From NCBI GenBank assembly GCA_013619155.1, contig JABXKT010000012.1, forward strand, positions 1 to 64,000: 64,000 bases of DNA. The letters are read 5' to 3'. This document shows positions 9,515 to 18,164 of the stretch, piece after piece (the stretch's first letter is position 1; the number at the start of each line of letters is the position of its first letter). Made by a program: the position numbers and the translations under genes. The stretch comes from Desulfobacteraceae bacterium (lineage in GTDB: Bacteria > Desulfobacterota > Desulfobacteria > Desulfobacterales > Desulfolunaceae). A model generated the notes under the pieces. It did not search any database, was not told the origin of the DNA, and saw nothing but the letters and a program-made list of their open reading frames with translations.

Positions 9515-9932
9515 AATATTCACATGCTTAGATTTTGGGCACTTGTGCTGTAAAACCAACTGTGGTAATTGGCCATGAGCCGTAGATACCGCAGATCCCT
9601 ATCGATCCACAACGTTTTTTTCTGGAGATGCGGGTCTCGGATGGTAAAAAAAAAGATAGTGCCGGTGGCCGAAGAGACCACGGGTTCTGTTTTTGCGGGG
9701 CTTTGGTCTCCCTGTGGGGAGAGACGGGGTATTTTTTAAAAATATCCATGATAGTGCCTTCTCACCAGGTTCGGGTGCCCAAAGGGGGCGAGAGGTGGCA
9801 ACGGCTCGCCATCGTCTCTTTTTTTTCGGTCCTTTACAGCTCTTTTGAGCGTATATGTGTGACGGTCCTCTTTTAGATGCCGCCACCTTCAAAATAAATA
9901 TTTATCATCATGACGATACCACAGGAGATGCT
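9515..9932. other. rpmF-gltX divergent spacer, no gene recognised
   Basis: About 400 bases separate the rpmF promoter from gltX. Open frames here lack ribosome binding sites and protein-like composition. The region ahead of gltX is T-rich and I could not assign a good plus-strand promoter. Confidence 0.4.
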
Positions 9933-11333
9933 ATGGGCGAGATCATCACGCGCTTTCCTCCGAGCCCTACGGGCTACCTTCACGTCGGCGGCGCACGGAC
10001 CGCTTTGTTTAACTGGCTCTACGCGCGGAAAACGGGCGGAACCTTTATTCTTCGCATCGAAGATACCGACCTGGAACGATCCACCGAGGCATCTGTTCAG
10101 GCCATCTTCGACGGCCTGGAGTGGCTCGGTATCGACTGGGATCAGGGCCCCTTCTACCAGACCCAGCGCTTCGACCTTTATAAAGAGGTGATCGACAAGC
10201 TTCTCGAAGATGGCCACGCTTACTGGTGTACCTGTACCCCCGATGAGATCGATGTCATGCGGGAGACAGCCCGGGCCAACGGGGCGAAACCCAAATACAA
10301 CGGGAAGTGCCGCCATCGCAACCTGGGGCCCGGTAACGGCGCCGTGGTACGCTTCAAGGTGCCCCTGTCGGGTTCCACTGCCTTCGATGATATGGTGAAG
10401 GGTCGCATCTCTATCCCCAACGCCGAACTCGATGATTTTATCATCCAGCGCAGCGACGGCTCCCCCACCTATAACCTCGCCGTGGCCGTGGATGACCTCA
10501 CCATGAAGGTGAACACAATTCTTCGGGGGGATGACCATGTGAACAACACGCCCAAGCAGGTCCTCATCCTTCAGGCCATGGGGGAGACGGTGCCCACCTA
10601 TGGCCACGTGCCCATGGTGCTGGGTGCCGACAAGGCCCGCCTGAGCAAGCGTCACGGTGCCACCAGTGTCACCGAGTACCGGGATATGGGTATACTCCCC
10701 GATGCCATGATCAACTATCTGGCACGCCTGGGGTGGTCCTGCGGGGATCAGGAGTTCTTCACCCGTGAGGATCTCATCGAAAAATTCGATCCGGACCATA
10801 TCGGACGATCTCCCGGTGTCTTCGATGTGGAGAAGCTCCTGGCCATCAACCATGATCACATTCAGCAAAAGCCCACCGCCGAGGTGACCGAGGCCCTTCT
10901 CCCCTATCTGGAGAAGGCGGGCATAGTGGCCGGCGACCGGGTGCAGCTGGAGAAGGCTGTGAAGACCCTGGCCCCCCGAAGCCGCACCCTGGTGGATATG
11001 GCCGAAAACGCTCGTTTCTACTTTAATGGGATCACGGGCTACGATGCCAAGATGGCCAAGAAGGCCTTTAAGCCCGAGGCGGCCGAGGTTCTCTCTGTCA
11101 TGAAGGCAGCCCTGGGCGAGACGGAATTCACCCAGGAGGCCCTCTCCGCCACCTTTAAAGCCGTTGTGGAGAAGCTTGAGGTCGGTTTCGGCAAGGTGGC
11201 CATGCCCATGCGCCTGGCCGTCTCCGGTACCGGTGCCAGCCCCGATATGTACGAGATGCTCGAGGTGCTCGGCCAGGAAGAGACCTTAAAGCGCATCGAT
11301 GACGCCGTGGCCCATATCCGCAGTCTGGGGTAG
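9933..11333 (+). CDS. gltX: Glutamyl-tRNA synthetase
   Basis: This class I aminoacyl-tRNA synthetase charges tRNA-Glu with glutamate. The HIGH-type motif appears as HVGGARTAL close to the N-terminus, after TRFPPSPTGYL. The KMSKS-type loop appears as ARLSKRHGA. The ATG at 9933 gives 466 residues and has AGGAG 5 bases upstream; the longer frame from 9855 is rejected. tRNA-Gln(CUG) lies just downstream and gatB is in the same window. The enzyme may therefore be non-discriminating and also charge tRNA-Gln with glutamate, although this cannot be read from motifs alone. Confidence 0.97.
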   Translation: MGEIITRFPPSPTGYLHVGGARTALFNWLYARKTGGTFILRIEDTDLERSTEASVQAIFDGLEWLGIDWDQGPFYQTQRFDLYKEVIDKLLEDGHAYWCTCTPDEIDVMRETARANGAKPKYNGKCRHRNLGPGNGAVVRFKVPLSGSTAFDDMVKGRISIPNAELDDFIIQRSDGSPTYNLAVAVDDLTMKVNTILRGDDHVNNTPKQVLILQAMGETVPTYGHVPMVLGADKARLSKRHGATSVTEYRDMGILPDAMINYLARLGWSCGDQEFFTREDLIEKFDPDHIGRSPGVFDVEKLLAINHDHIQQKPTAEVTEALLPYLEKAGIVAGDRVQLEKAVKTLAPRSRTLVDMAENARFYFNGITGYDAKMAKKAFKPEAAEVLSVMKAALGETEFTQEALSATFKAVVEKLEVGFGKVAMPMRLAVSGTGASPDMYEMLEVLGQEETLKRIDDAVAHIRSLG

Positions 11334-11353
11334 GGAGTGCCGCCCTTAAGGGG

Positions 11354-11383
11354 CGCACAGGCTGTGCGGGACTGCCTTTTTTT
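11354..11383 (+). terminator. Probable terminator after gltX
   Basis: A CGCAC/GTGCG stem with a 5-base loop is followed within 8 bases by seven Ts, 20 bases after the gltX stop. The T-run is a little detached from the stem. Confidence 0.45.
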
Positions 11384-11469
11384 GCAGGGGTTTTTATTTA
11401 GAAAGGCCCTGTTTTAGGTGGCTTACTATAGGTATTTAGAAAAATGATGGATGACGTGCATTTTTTCGC

Positions 11470-11499
11470 TTGACTCATCCCCAGGTTTTGGCCTATAAA
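11470..11499 (+). promoter_or_regulatory. Promoter of the tRNA-Gln gene
   Basis: TTGACT and TATAAA are separated by 18 bases and lie 26 bases ahead of the mature tRNA 5 prime end. This gives the tRNA its own promoter, independent of gltX. Confidence 0.7.
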
Positions 11500-11525
11500 C
11501 ATTTCCGCAACGAATGATTGCCTGC

Positions 11526-11599
11526 TGGGATGTCGTCCAATGGTAAGACTACGGTTTCTGATGCCGTCTATCGGGGTTCGAATCCCTGCATCCCAGCCA
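11526..11599 (+). tRNA. tRNA-Gln (anticodon CTG)
   Basis: The 74-base gene folds as a normal cloverleaf. The acceptor stem is TGGGATG with CATCCCA, with discriminator G and an encoded CCA. The anticodon stem is ACGGT with GCCGT around loop TTCTGAT (anticodon CTG). The T arm has loop TTCGAAT. The first pair is U1-A72, the identity feature known for bacterial tRNA-Gln species processed by GatCAB. It lies between gltX and a strong terminator. Confidence 0.95.
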
Positions 11600-11607
11600 C
11601 AAATTTT

Positions 11608-11643
11608 AAAGGCCCCGTCGATATAATCGATGGGGCCTTTTTG
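11608..11643 (+). terminator. Rho-independent terminator of tRNA-Gln
   Basis: A 12-bp stem (GGCCCCGTCGAT with ATCGATGGGGCC) around a 3-base loop is flanked by AAA and by five Ts. It starts 9 bases after the tRNA. Confidence 0.92.
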
Positions 11644-12225
11644 TGTTTTGGGGTCCGGGTGTCACCATCACGTCTCTTCTCACGCCTTTGCATCCAGGGT
11701 CGAGCCCCAAAAGTATGAGCGCCAAAAAAAATCAATGAGGTGTGTCGCTATTCACGATGGCGGTTCTGTTGTCCCTCAAATCGGTGGCAGGTGAGCCTGT
11801 CAGCCTTCTCTCCATGTTTCCCCTTGGCCCTTGTCGAAAGGATGATTTAGAGGCTCTCAGCATTTTCTCTGCCTCCCCTCCCCTACACACGTGTCCCCCA
11901 TCGTTTTTTTGATTGTCCCTTATTCACAGCCATGGTTATACGGATGGCGGTCATGACGACAATGATGCGTTTATACCTCTTCTCAGGATAACTATTTCAG
12001 TTTGTAAGAAAAAAAGCCGCCGACGGCCAAGGGATGTGCCCTTGAAACGTAAGGCCCTTCACATTCAGTACAAAAAACATCTGACAGGCACGTGTTTTAT
12101 GTCATCGAAAAGTGTTTGCGGTGCTTTTTGAAAAAAAGCGACCCGCCGAAAGCATATATTTTGTGTCGGATGGAGTCGCTTACCGCATGTGTGGCTGTAA
12201 AAGTATGGTAATCAGGTAAAATTTT
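11644..12225. other. Spacer with no recognised gene between two related terminators
   Basis: About 580 bases with no convincing coding frame and no tRNA cloverleaf. The far end carries a second terminator very like that of tRNA-Gln, so some short untranslated transcript or a decayed tRNA locus may once have lain here. Confidence 0.35.
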
Positions 12226-12261
12226 AAAGGCCCCGTTGGTTTATACCGACGGGGCCTTTTT
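12226..12261 (+). terminator. Second copy of the tRNA-type terminator
   Basis: The stem GGCCCCGTTGGT with ACCGACGGGGCC is followed by five Ts. It shares the flanks AAATTTTAAAGG and GGGGCCTTTTTGTGT with the terminator at 11608-11643. The stem interior differs in both arms in a pairing-preserving way. No gene ends just ahead of it on the plus strand. Confidence 0.8.
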
Positions 12262-12300
12262 GTGTCTGGTCGGAAGATCGCCGAGGTTCTGCCTCTTTTT

Positions 12301-13155
12301 TTAAAAGATCACCCCCGCATACCCCACGAAGCTCTCCGAGGGGCTCTTGGAGTAGCTGGTGGTATGGGCGATCTCTGTGCCCTGGCGGATACCCAGGGCG
12401 CTGACGGCGGCGAGGGTCGCAGCGACGGCTCCGGCGCAGCAGGCGTTTTTTTTCTGAAGGGCCGTTTCGGTGAAGTAGGGGGCGTCTAAGCAGACCATCT
12501 GATCGATAGCCTCGCGGTCGTTGGATTCATCCACCCATTTTCGGGCCGCCTCGCCCTTGCCCTGGGGTGTGAAGTCGAAGTTGGGGCCGTAGTGGGTGAG
12601 GTCGGTGGAGCCGATGAGGGTCACGGTGAGGCCCATCTGGGCGGCGGTGTGTATCACGGCCTGGCCGATGGGCATGGCGTGGGCGTTGGGGGCGACACCC
12701 ATGAGGCAGACGGGGATCTCCCCGAAGAAGCGGCGAACGAAGGGAAGCTGGAGCTCCAGGGTGTTCTCTGGGGCCATGAAGGAGGCCATGTCCCGGCGTA
12801 TGAAGGGGGTTTCGGCCAGGTGTTTCGAGAAGGCGTCATGGACGGTAAGGCCTCCGAAGGGTGTCTCCAGGGTCCCCTCATCCATGACGGTGGTGGGGTC
12901 TGAGGGCCTTAAGTGATGGCCGAGAAGGACGACGAGATCCGGGCGGCTTCCTCGGGCCAGGGCCTCGATCACCCGGCAGGCGATGCTGCCGGAGAAAAGC
13001 CATCCCGCATGGGGCACGATGCCGGCCCGGTAGTGCTTCCCGGAGGGGACGGTGATCCACTTCTCCCGCCGGAATCCTTCGATTCCCTTTAGACAGGCCT
13101 CCCGGCTCTCCGGGTACCAATGCCCGCGAAGGGCGGCTCGTTTTATCACACCCAT
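12301..13155 (-). CDS. MEMO1-family protein (AmmeMemoRadiSam system protein B type)
   Basis: The 284-residue protein belongs to the MEMO1 family, structurally related to extradiol dioxygenases and class III ring-opening enzymes. Family segments are IVPHAGWLFSGS near residue 45, ENTLELQLPF in the middle and GSTDLTHYGP near 170, whose His and Glu residues line the presumed metal site. In bacteria the family is often encoded with an AMMECR1 protein and a radical SAM protein, but neither partner is next to it here. Its biochemical role is not established. It lies alone on the minus strand, separated from oadB by a terminator. Confidence 0.88.
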   Translation of the reverse strand: MGVIKRAALRGHWYPESREACLKGIEGFRREKWITVPSGKHYRAGIVPHAGWLFSGSIACRVIEALARGSRPDLVVLLGHHLRPSDPTTVMDEGTLETPFGGLTVHDAFSKHLAETPFIRRDMASFMAPENTLELQLPFVRRFFGEIPVCLMGVAPNAHAMPIGQAVIHTAAQMGLTVTLIGSTDLTHYGPNFDFTPQGKGEAARKWVDESNDREAIDQMVCLDAPYFTETALQKKNACCAGAVAATLAAVSALGIRQGTEIAHTTSYSKSPSESFVGYAGVIF

Positions 13156-13320
13156 GGTTCTTTATCTCCCGATTCTCTCATGCGATGTTCTGGTAAGGGG
13201 GCCGTTGATTGGAGGCATGCCTGCGCCGTGAGCCACCTCGAAAGCCGGGGGGCGATTGGCGTCCTCCCTCTCCGGTCGGGCGTATCATATCTATTTATTA
13301 TATCATAGGTTTTTGGATAA

Positions 13321-13376
13321 GGACTCTGGCAAAAAATAAATAAATAGGGATTATAAGAGTGCCGCTGTGATTTGCC
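13321..13376 (+). repeat. Short dispersed repeat, family 2, copy 1
   Basis: This intergenic stretch resembles 30644-30698. Both begin GG(A/G)CTCTG(A/G)CAAAAA and end CCGCTGTGATTTGCC, with an A/T-rich middle of similar length. Neither copy is in a gene. Confidence 0.5.
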
Positions 13377-13402
13377 CCGTTTCTGGCTTTTCTCCGTGGG
13401 GA

Positions 13403-13438
13403 TAAAAAAAAGGCCCCATTCCTTTAAGGAACGGGGCC
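13403..13438 (-). terminator. Terminator of the oadGAB operon
   Basis: On the minus strand, GGCCCCGTTCC pairs with GGAATGGGGCC around a short TTAAA loop and is followed by a run of Ts, about 50 bases after the oadB stop. Confidence 0.9.
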
Positions 13439-13486
13439 TCTTCTTATTTTTTTACCTCACGGGTTGGTCCATAAGGGATGTGTTCT

Positions 13487-14848
13487 TTAGCCGCAGAGGG
13501 CGAGGAGGACCCCGGCTGCCACGGCCGAGCCGATGACACCCGCGACGTTGGGTCCCATGGCGTGCATCAGCAGGAAGTTGTGGGGGTTCTCTTCTACGCC
13601 CACACCGTTGACCACACGGGCTGCCATGGGCACGGCAGAGACGCCGGCGGCACCGATGAGGGGGTTGATCTTCTCGGTACTCAAGCGGTTCATCAGCTTG
13701 GCGAGGAGGACCCCGGCTGCGGTGCCGATGCAAAATGCAACGAGACCGAGGATGAGGATACCCAGGGTTTCCAGCTGAAGAAACTTCTCGGCAGCCAGCT
13801 TGGAGCCCACGGCGAGGCCGAGTAGGATGGTGACGATGTTGATCAGTTCGTTAGCGGCGGTCTTAGAGAGCCGTTCCACCACGCCACACTCCTTGAGGAG
13901 GTTACCGAACATCAGCATCCCGATGAGGGGCGTCGCATCCGGAAGGAGAAGGATGCAGATGCCGAGAACCATCAAGGGAAAGACGATCTTCTCTACCTTA
14001 CTGACGTGGCGCATCTGTTTCATGACGATGCCACGTTCTTCTTTGGTGGTGAAGAACTTCATGATGGGGGGCTGGATAATGGGTACCAGGGCCATGTAGG
14101 AGTAAGCCGCCACGGCGATGGCACCCAATAGGTCCGGTGCGAGTTTTCCCGCCAGGAAGATGGCCGTGGGGCCGTCTGCGCCTCCGATGATACCGATGGC
14201 TGCGGCGTCCTGCAGGGAGAAGTTGATCCCGGGAATGAACTGGCTGAGCGCCAGGGCCCCGATGAGGGTGGTGAAGATGCCAAACTGAGCCGCCGCACCC
14301 AGAAGGGCTGTCTTGGGATTGGCGATGAGGGGACCGAAGTCCGTCATGGCGCCGACACCCATGAAGATCAGCAGGGGAAAGAGCCCTGTTTGGATTCCGA
14401 AGCCATAGATCAGTCCGAGGAAGCCCTCGGGACCTGCGATGGCTGCCACGGGAACGTTGGCAAGGATGCCGCCGAATCCGATGGGGATGAGAAGAAGGGG
14501 TTCAAAGCCCTTCTTAATGGCCAGCCAGATGAGGAGGCAGCCCACGATAATCATGATAAACTGGCCGATCCCTAAGGGGATCAGCTGGTGGTCATCGCTC
14601 TTTTTGTCGGAGAATAGGGCCTTACCACCCTCCACGAAGGCGTTGAGGCCAGTGCTTTTCCAAAGTTTTTCCACCTTTCCGGTGGGTGCATCCGATGCAT
14701 CGAGTGTATCCGATGCGGAGGCCGGGGCCGGGGCGCTTGTGGCACCGGCCATGGATACCCCGCAGAAGAGGCAGAGCACGAGAAGCGCTGCCACAATTGC
14801 CAGGGGCTTTCCGGAGAGTTTTTTTGTCAATCTCAGAGTTCGAGTCAT
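13487..14848 (-). CDS. oadB: Sodium ion-translocating decarboxylase, beta subunit
   Basis: This integral-membrane subunit decarboxylates the carboxybiotin carried by the alpha subunit and couples the reaction to sodium export. The family signatures [14 protein letters not shown], with the essential Asp, and [16 protein letters not shown] are present, among about nine hydrophobic segments. The 453-residue protein has an N-terminal hydrophobic stretch (about 14-35) and then an Ala/Pro/Asp-rich segment before the family core. This part is longer than in many OadB proteins. It is last in oadG-oadA-oadB and is followed by a terminator. The substrate may be oxaloacetate; glutaconyl- or methylmalonyl-CoA decarboxylases use the same kind of subunit. 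Confidence 0.95.
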   Translation of the reverse strand: MTRTLRLTKKLSGKPLAIVAALLVLCLFCGVSMAGATSAPAPASASDTLDASDAPTGKVEKLWKSTGLNAFVEGGKALFSDKKSDDHQLIPLGIGQFIMIIVGCLLIWLAIKKGFEPLLLIPIGFGGILANVPVAAIAGPEGFLGLIYGFGIQTGLFPLLIFMGVGAMTDFGPLIANPKTALLGAAAQFGIFTTLIGALALSQFIPGINFSLQDAAAIGIIGGADGPTAIFLAGKLAPDLLGAIAVAAYSYMALVPIIQPPIMKFFTTKEERGIVMKQMRHVSKVEKIVFPLMVLGICILLLPDATPLIGMLMFGNLLKECGVVERLSKTAANELINIVTILLGLAVGSKLAAEKFLQLETLGILILGLVAFCIGTAAGVLLAKLMNRLSTEKINPLIGAAGVSAVPMAARVVNGVGVEENPHNFLLMHAMGPNVAGVIGSAVAAGVLLALCG

Positions 14849-14886
14849 GGTTCTATCCTGTACGTTCAGTCCTTAGTGAGTGATTC

Positions 14887-17010
14887 TTAGGCGATGGTGA
14901 CCAGACTCTGGCCGGCGTTGACCTGATCTCCTGGGGAGACAGATACGCTGGTGACGGTGCCATCCACGGGGGATTTGACCTCCACTTCCATCTTCATGGC
15001 TTCCTGAACGAGGAGGGTATCTCCTGATTTGACGGCGGAGCCGTTGGCCACAAGGACCTTGATAACGGCACCGGGCATCTGGGCCGTGACGGTCTCTCCA
15101 CCCTGCGGAGCCGGGGCTGCCGCTGCTGCTGCAGGCGCTGCTACGGGAGCGGCCATGGGGGCACCGATGCCCTGAATCTGAACGAGGAGCTGTCCGGCAT
15201 TCACCTGATCACCGGGGGCCACAAGGATATCGGCAACGGTGCCGTCCATGGAGGCCTTGACCTCTACCTCCATCTTCATGGCCTCCTGAACGAGGAGGGT
15301 ATCTCCGGCTTTGACCTGGGCACCCTTGGCGGCGATGATACGAACCACGGCGCCGGGCATCTGGGCGTTGACGGCTTCGACGACTCCAGGAGCGACAGGG
15401 GCAGGAGCGGCCATGGCGGCAGCGGCCAAGCCTTCGGTGACGTTGATGTTGTAGGCTTTTCCGTTGACCACAGCCGTATTGCCATCGATTTTCACGGCGT
15501 AGCTGTTGCCACCGACGCTGACGGTATAGCCTTCAGGGGCCATTTTGGGGGCCACGGCGGCTTCGACCTTGGGGGCCACAACGGCTTCGGCCTTGGCTGC
15601 TTCGGGTACATTCTTACGCACGCCGATGGTGGCCTTGCCGAGGAGGTAGTTGATCCCCTTGTCCCCGCAGGAAGCGGTGATGAAGATGTTCTCATCGGTG
15701 GTGGGGAGGTTGTTATCTACGAGTTTCTTCCGTGCTACGCCCAGGCCCTTCGTGGGATCTTCTTCGTTGATATCCAAGGGGCTGCGGGTGGTGGGCTCGA
15801 GACCCAACTGCTCGGATGCGATTTTGATGATCTTGGCATCCGGGGGAACCGGGGTCTTTCCGAAGTAGCCGAGGACCATCTTGCCGTAGCCTTCGGCGAT
15901 CTTGTTCCACTTGCCCATCATGACGTTGTTGAAGGCCTGCTGGAAGTAGAACTGGCTGACGGGGGTCACGGAGGTGCCGAAGCCGCCCAGGTGGATCACC
16001 TCGTTCATGGCGCCGATTACCTCGGGGAAGCGGTCCATGATGTTGTTGTCACGCATCATCTGAGAGTTGGCCGTCAGGGCGCCGCCGGGCATGGGAGACC
16101 AGGGGATGATGGGTTCTACCGCCTTGGATTCGGGAGGCAGGAAGTAGTCCTTCATGCACTCTTTAAAGACCTCTTCGGCCTCTCGGATCTTGTCGATATC
16201 CACGTCGAGTTCGTATTCGGTGCCGCGAAGGGCATGCCACATGGTCATGATATCGGGCTGGCAGGTGCCGCCGGAGCATGGGGCCATGGAGAGGTCGATG
16301 AAGTCGGCGCCTGCCTCGATGGCCGCTTTGTTCCCCATGACGCCGATACCGGCGGTGTCGTGGGTATGGAACTGGATGGCCACATCCTTGGGCAAGATCT
16401 CTCGGGCCCGTTTGATGGTCTCATAGACGGTGGACGGGAAGCTGGTGCCCGAGGCGTCTTTGAAGCAGACAGAGTGGTAGGGGATGTCGGCATCCATGAT
16501 CTGCTTGAGCATGTTGATGTAGAAATTGGCATCATGGGCACCGGTGCAGCCGGGAGGCAGGGCCATCATGGAGATGACCACCTGGTGCTTGAGTCCAGCC
16601 TCGGCGATGCACTGACCGCTGTAGATAAGGTTGTTAACGTCGTTTAGGGCATCGAAGTTACGAATGGTGCTGATGCCGTGCTTCTTGAACATCTGGGCGT
16701 GAAGCTTGATGACGTCTTTGGGCTGAGAGTCCAGGGCCACCACGTTGATGCCTCGGGCCAGGGTCTGCAGGTCCGCATCGGGGCCGGTAACCGCACGAAA
16801 GCGGTCCATCATATCGAAGGCACACTCGTTGCTGTAAAAATAAAGTGACTGAAAACGGGCGCCACCGCCTGCTTCAAAGTAGTTGCATCCCGCAGCCGAA
16901 GCGGCTTCCACGGCGGGCATGAAATCGTCAGTAAATACTCGTGCCCCGTAGACTGACTGAAAACCATCACGAAAAGCAGTGTTCATGAATCGCACTAATT
17001 TCTTAGCCAT
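14887..17010 (-). CDS. oadA: Carboxylase/decarboxylase alpha subunit with two tandem biotinyl domains
   Basis: The alpha subunit transfers carboxyl groups to biotin, as in oxaloacetate decarboxylase alpha or pyruvate carboxylase subunit B. From the ATG at 17010 it has 707 residues. A carboxyltransferase TIM barrel (about 5-290) begins NTAFRDGFQS and contains FHTHDTAG and CFKDASGT. A conserved PYC/OADA region (about 300-480) and an Ala/Pro linker follow. Two biotinyl domains come last, each with the EAMKMEVEV motif; the biotin lysines are residues 579 and 673. One biotinyl domain is usual. A longer frame to 17061 would overlap oadG and is rejected. The ribosome binding site is weak (AAGGA, 11 bases). 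Confidence 0.92.
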   Translation of the reverse strand: MAKKLVRFMNTAFRDGFQSVYGARVFTDDFMPAVEAASAAGCNYFEAGGGARFQSLYFYSNECAFDMMDRFRAVTGPDADLQTLARGINVVALDSQPKDVIKLHAQMFKKHGISTIRNFDALNDVNNLIYSGQCIAEAGLKHQVVISMMALPPGCTGAHDANFYINMLKQIMDADIPYHSVCFKDASGTSFPSTVYETIKRAREILPKDVAIQFHTHDTAGIGVMGNKAAIEAGADFIDLSMAPCSGGTCQPDIMTMWHALRGTEYELDVDIDKIREAEEVFKECMKDYFLPPESKAVEPIIPWSPMPGGALTANSQMMRDNNIMDRFPEVIGAMNEVIHLGGFGTSVTPVSQFYFQQAFNNVMMGKWNKIAEGYGKMVLGYFGKTPVPPDAKIIKIASEQLGLEPTTRSPLDINEEDPTKGLGVARKKLVDNNLPTTDENIFITASCGDKGINYLLGKATIGVRKNVPEAAKAEAVVAPKVEAAVAPKMAPEGYTVSVGGNSYAVKIDGNTAVVNGKAYNINVTEGLAAAAMAAPAPVAPGVVEAVNAQMPGAVVRIIAAKGAQVKAGDTLLVQEAMKMEVEVKASMDGTVADILVAPGDQVNAGQLLVQIQGIGAPMAAPVAAPAAAAAAPAPQGGETVTAQMPGAVIKVLVANGSAVKSGDTLLVQEAMKMEVEVKSPVDGTVTSVSVSPGDQVNAGQSLVTIA

Positions 17011-17029
17011 AATTTGTCTCGTCCTTTTG

Positions 17030-17266
17030 TTAGCTGCGTGCGCAGGCTTTAACAGCTGCAATAGCTACCGCGATTTCTGTCAGTTCATCTCCGACTTGAT
17101 GAAGCACCGCAGTTTTTGTCGTTTCCAAAGAGCCACGTGTTGTCTCTGCATCGGCGAAGCGTTTAAGCACCTTCGCCGACACTTTCATGGCACCGACGAG
17201 GAGGGTCAGAAACGCGAAGACCACTCCCATGCCGGCAAACATCAATCCCAGACCTTCAACAATCAT
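17030..17266 (-). CDS. oadG: Decarboxylase gamma subunit (OadG family)
   Basis: This 78-residue membrane protein matches the OadG type. It has one transmembrane helix near the N-terminus (GLGLMFAGMGVVFAFLTLLV) and a charged cytoplasmic tail. The gamma subunit helps assemble the complex and, in studied enzymes, binds zinc through its C-terminal tail. It is first in oadG-oadA-oadB, ending 19 bases before oadA starts. The ribosome binding site GGAGGGG lies 6 bases before ATG. The tail here is poor in His and Cys compared with the Klebsiella protein. Confidence 0.85.
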   Translation of the reverse strand: MIVEGLGLMFAGMGVVFAFLTLLVGAMKVSAKVLKRFADAETTRGSLETTKTAVLHQVGDELTEIAVAIAAVKACARS

Positions 17267-18072
17267 ACTCTATCCCCTCCACATAATAATCAATGTCTTC
17301 CATATTGGGCGCTCCACGTTCTTACGGTGAATGCGCAAGGGTCGACGGTACGGTCGATACATCTTGCGATAGGCTGTGCCGCACTCGTTTGAAAGCATCT
17401 CTTCTCATGGTGATGCCCCGTTATACAAAGGCACCAGAATATGCCAAATGGCATCTGCCCGTATCTCATCGGGCAGAGGGCATTCGGGCATCAATTCCTA
17501 ATATCGGTAAGGCAATTATCTCCCCCTTGATCGTACAAGGAGAGATGAATTTTACGGACAGTACTCCCTATTTCAGGGTGAATATCTTCACCTTAAATGG
17601 TGGTGTCCCCTTATTTTTTATCGTCAGACGTCATTGTATAGAGATAGCCTTAGCAAAAAGTTGAACACCTCAGGGTGACATGGCTTGTCTTCAAGGTGGT
17701 GCATGGGCCTTGATCCTAAATGATCGTGTAGCGAGGCGTGCTCTGTGGTGACTTTTTACGAATTCATCAATGCTGCATGTGCCTTTTAGGTTGAGGCTAT
17801 GGTCTCGTTGGCACGTAAAAATATTACTAGAATCGAATAATCTTGTATATCTGGATGATAATGTCAAGTAAAAAATATTGAGCGATTGTAGCACGATATC
17901 TGTGAAATCATATGGGGTAAAGGGGCAGGGAACATGGCAAGCAGCGTGATTTAAGGGGGGCTGGTGGGGGAGATGCTGTATTCGTAAAGGGTGGATTGAG
18001 GCGAAACAGCCTGCCTCTTTCCTCTATATTACTTAGTGTTATGGCTTGGCTGAGTTACAGGTTATTCGGGAA
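17267..18072. other. Leader region of oadGAB and spacer, no gene recognised
   Basis: About 800 bases with no credible coding frame. Two adjacent stem-loops at 17441-17476 (ATGCCA/TGGCAT, then CTGCCCG/CGGGCAG) lie 175 bases ahead of oadG and may be in its leader. A TTGACA occurs at 17867-17862 on the minus strand, but no matching -10 is convincing. Confidence 0.4.
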
Positions 18073-18108
18073 AGGCGGAAAGACATACAAGTAAACATCT
18101 TTCCGCCT
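18073..18108 (-). terminator. Probable terminator of the aminotransferase gene
   Basis: An 11-bp perfect stem (AGGCGGAAAGA with TCTTTCCGCCT) and 14-base loop lie 57 bases after the aminotransferase stop. The T-run is only three bases, so termination would be weak. Confidence 0.4.
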
Positions 18109-18164
18109 CGTAACCACTGGACGGTATCAAACAAATTGTATTTGCGTATTATTGCAGTGTTTAA

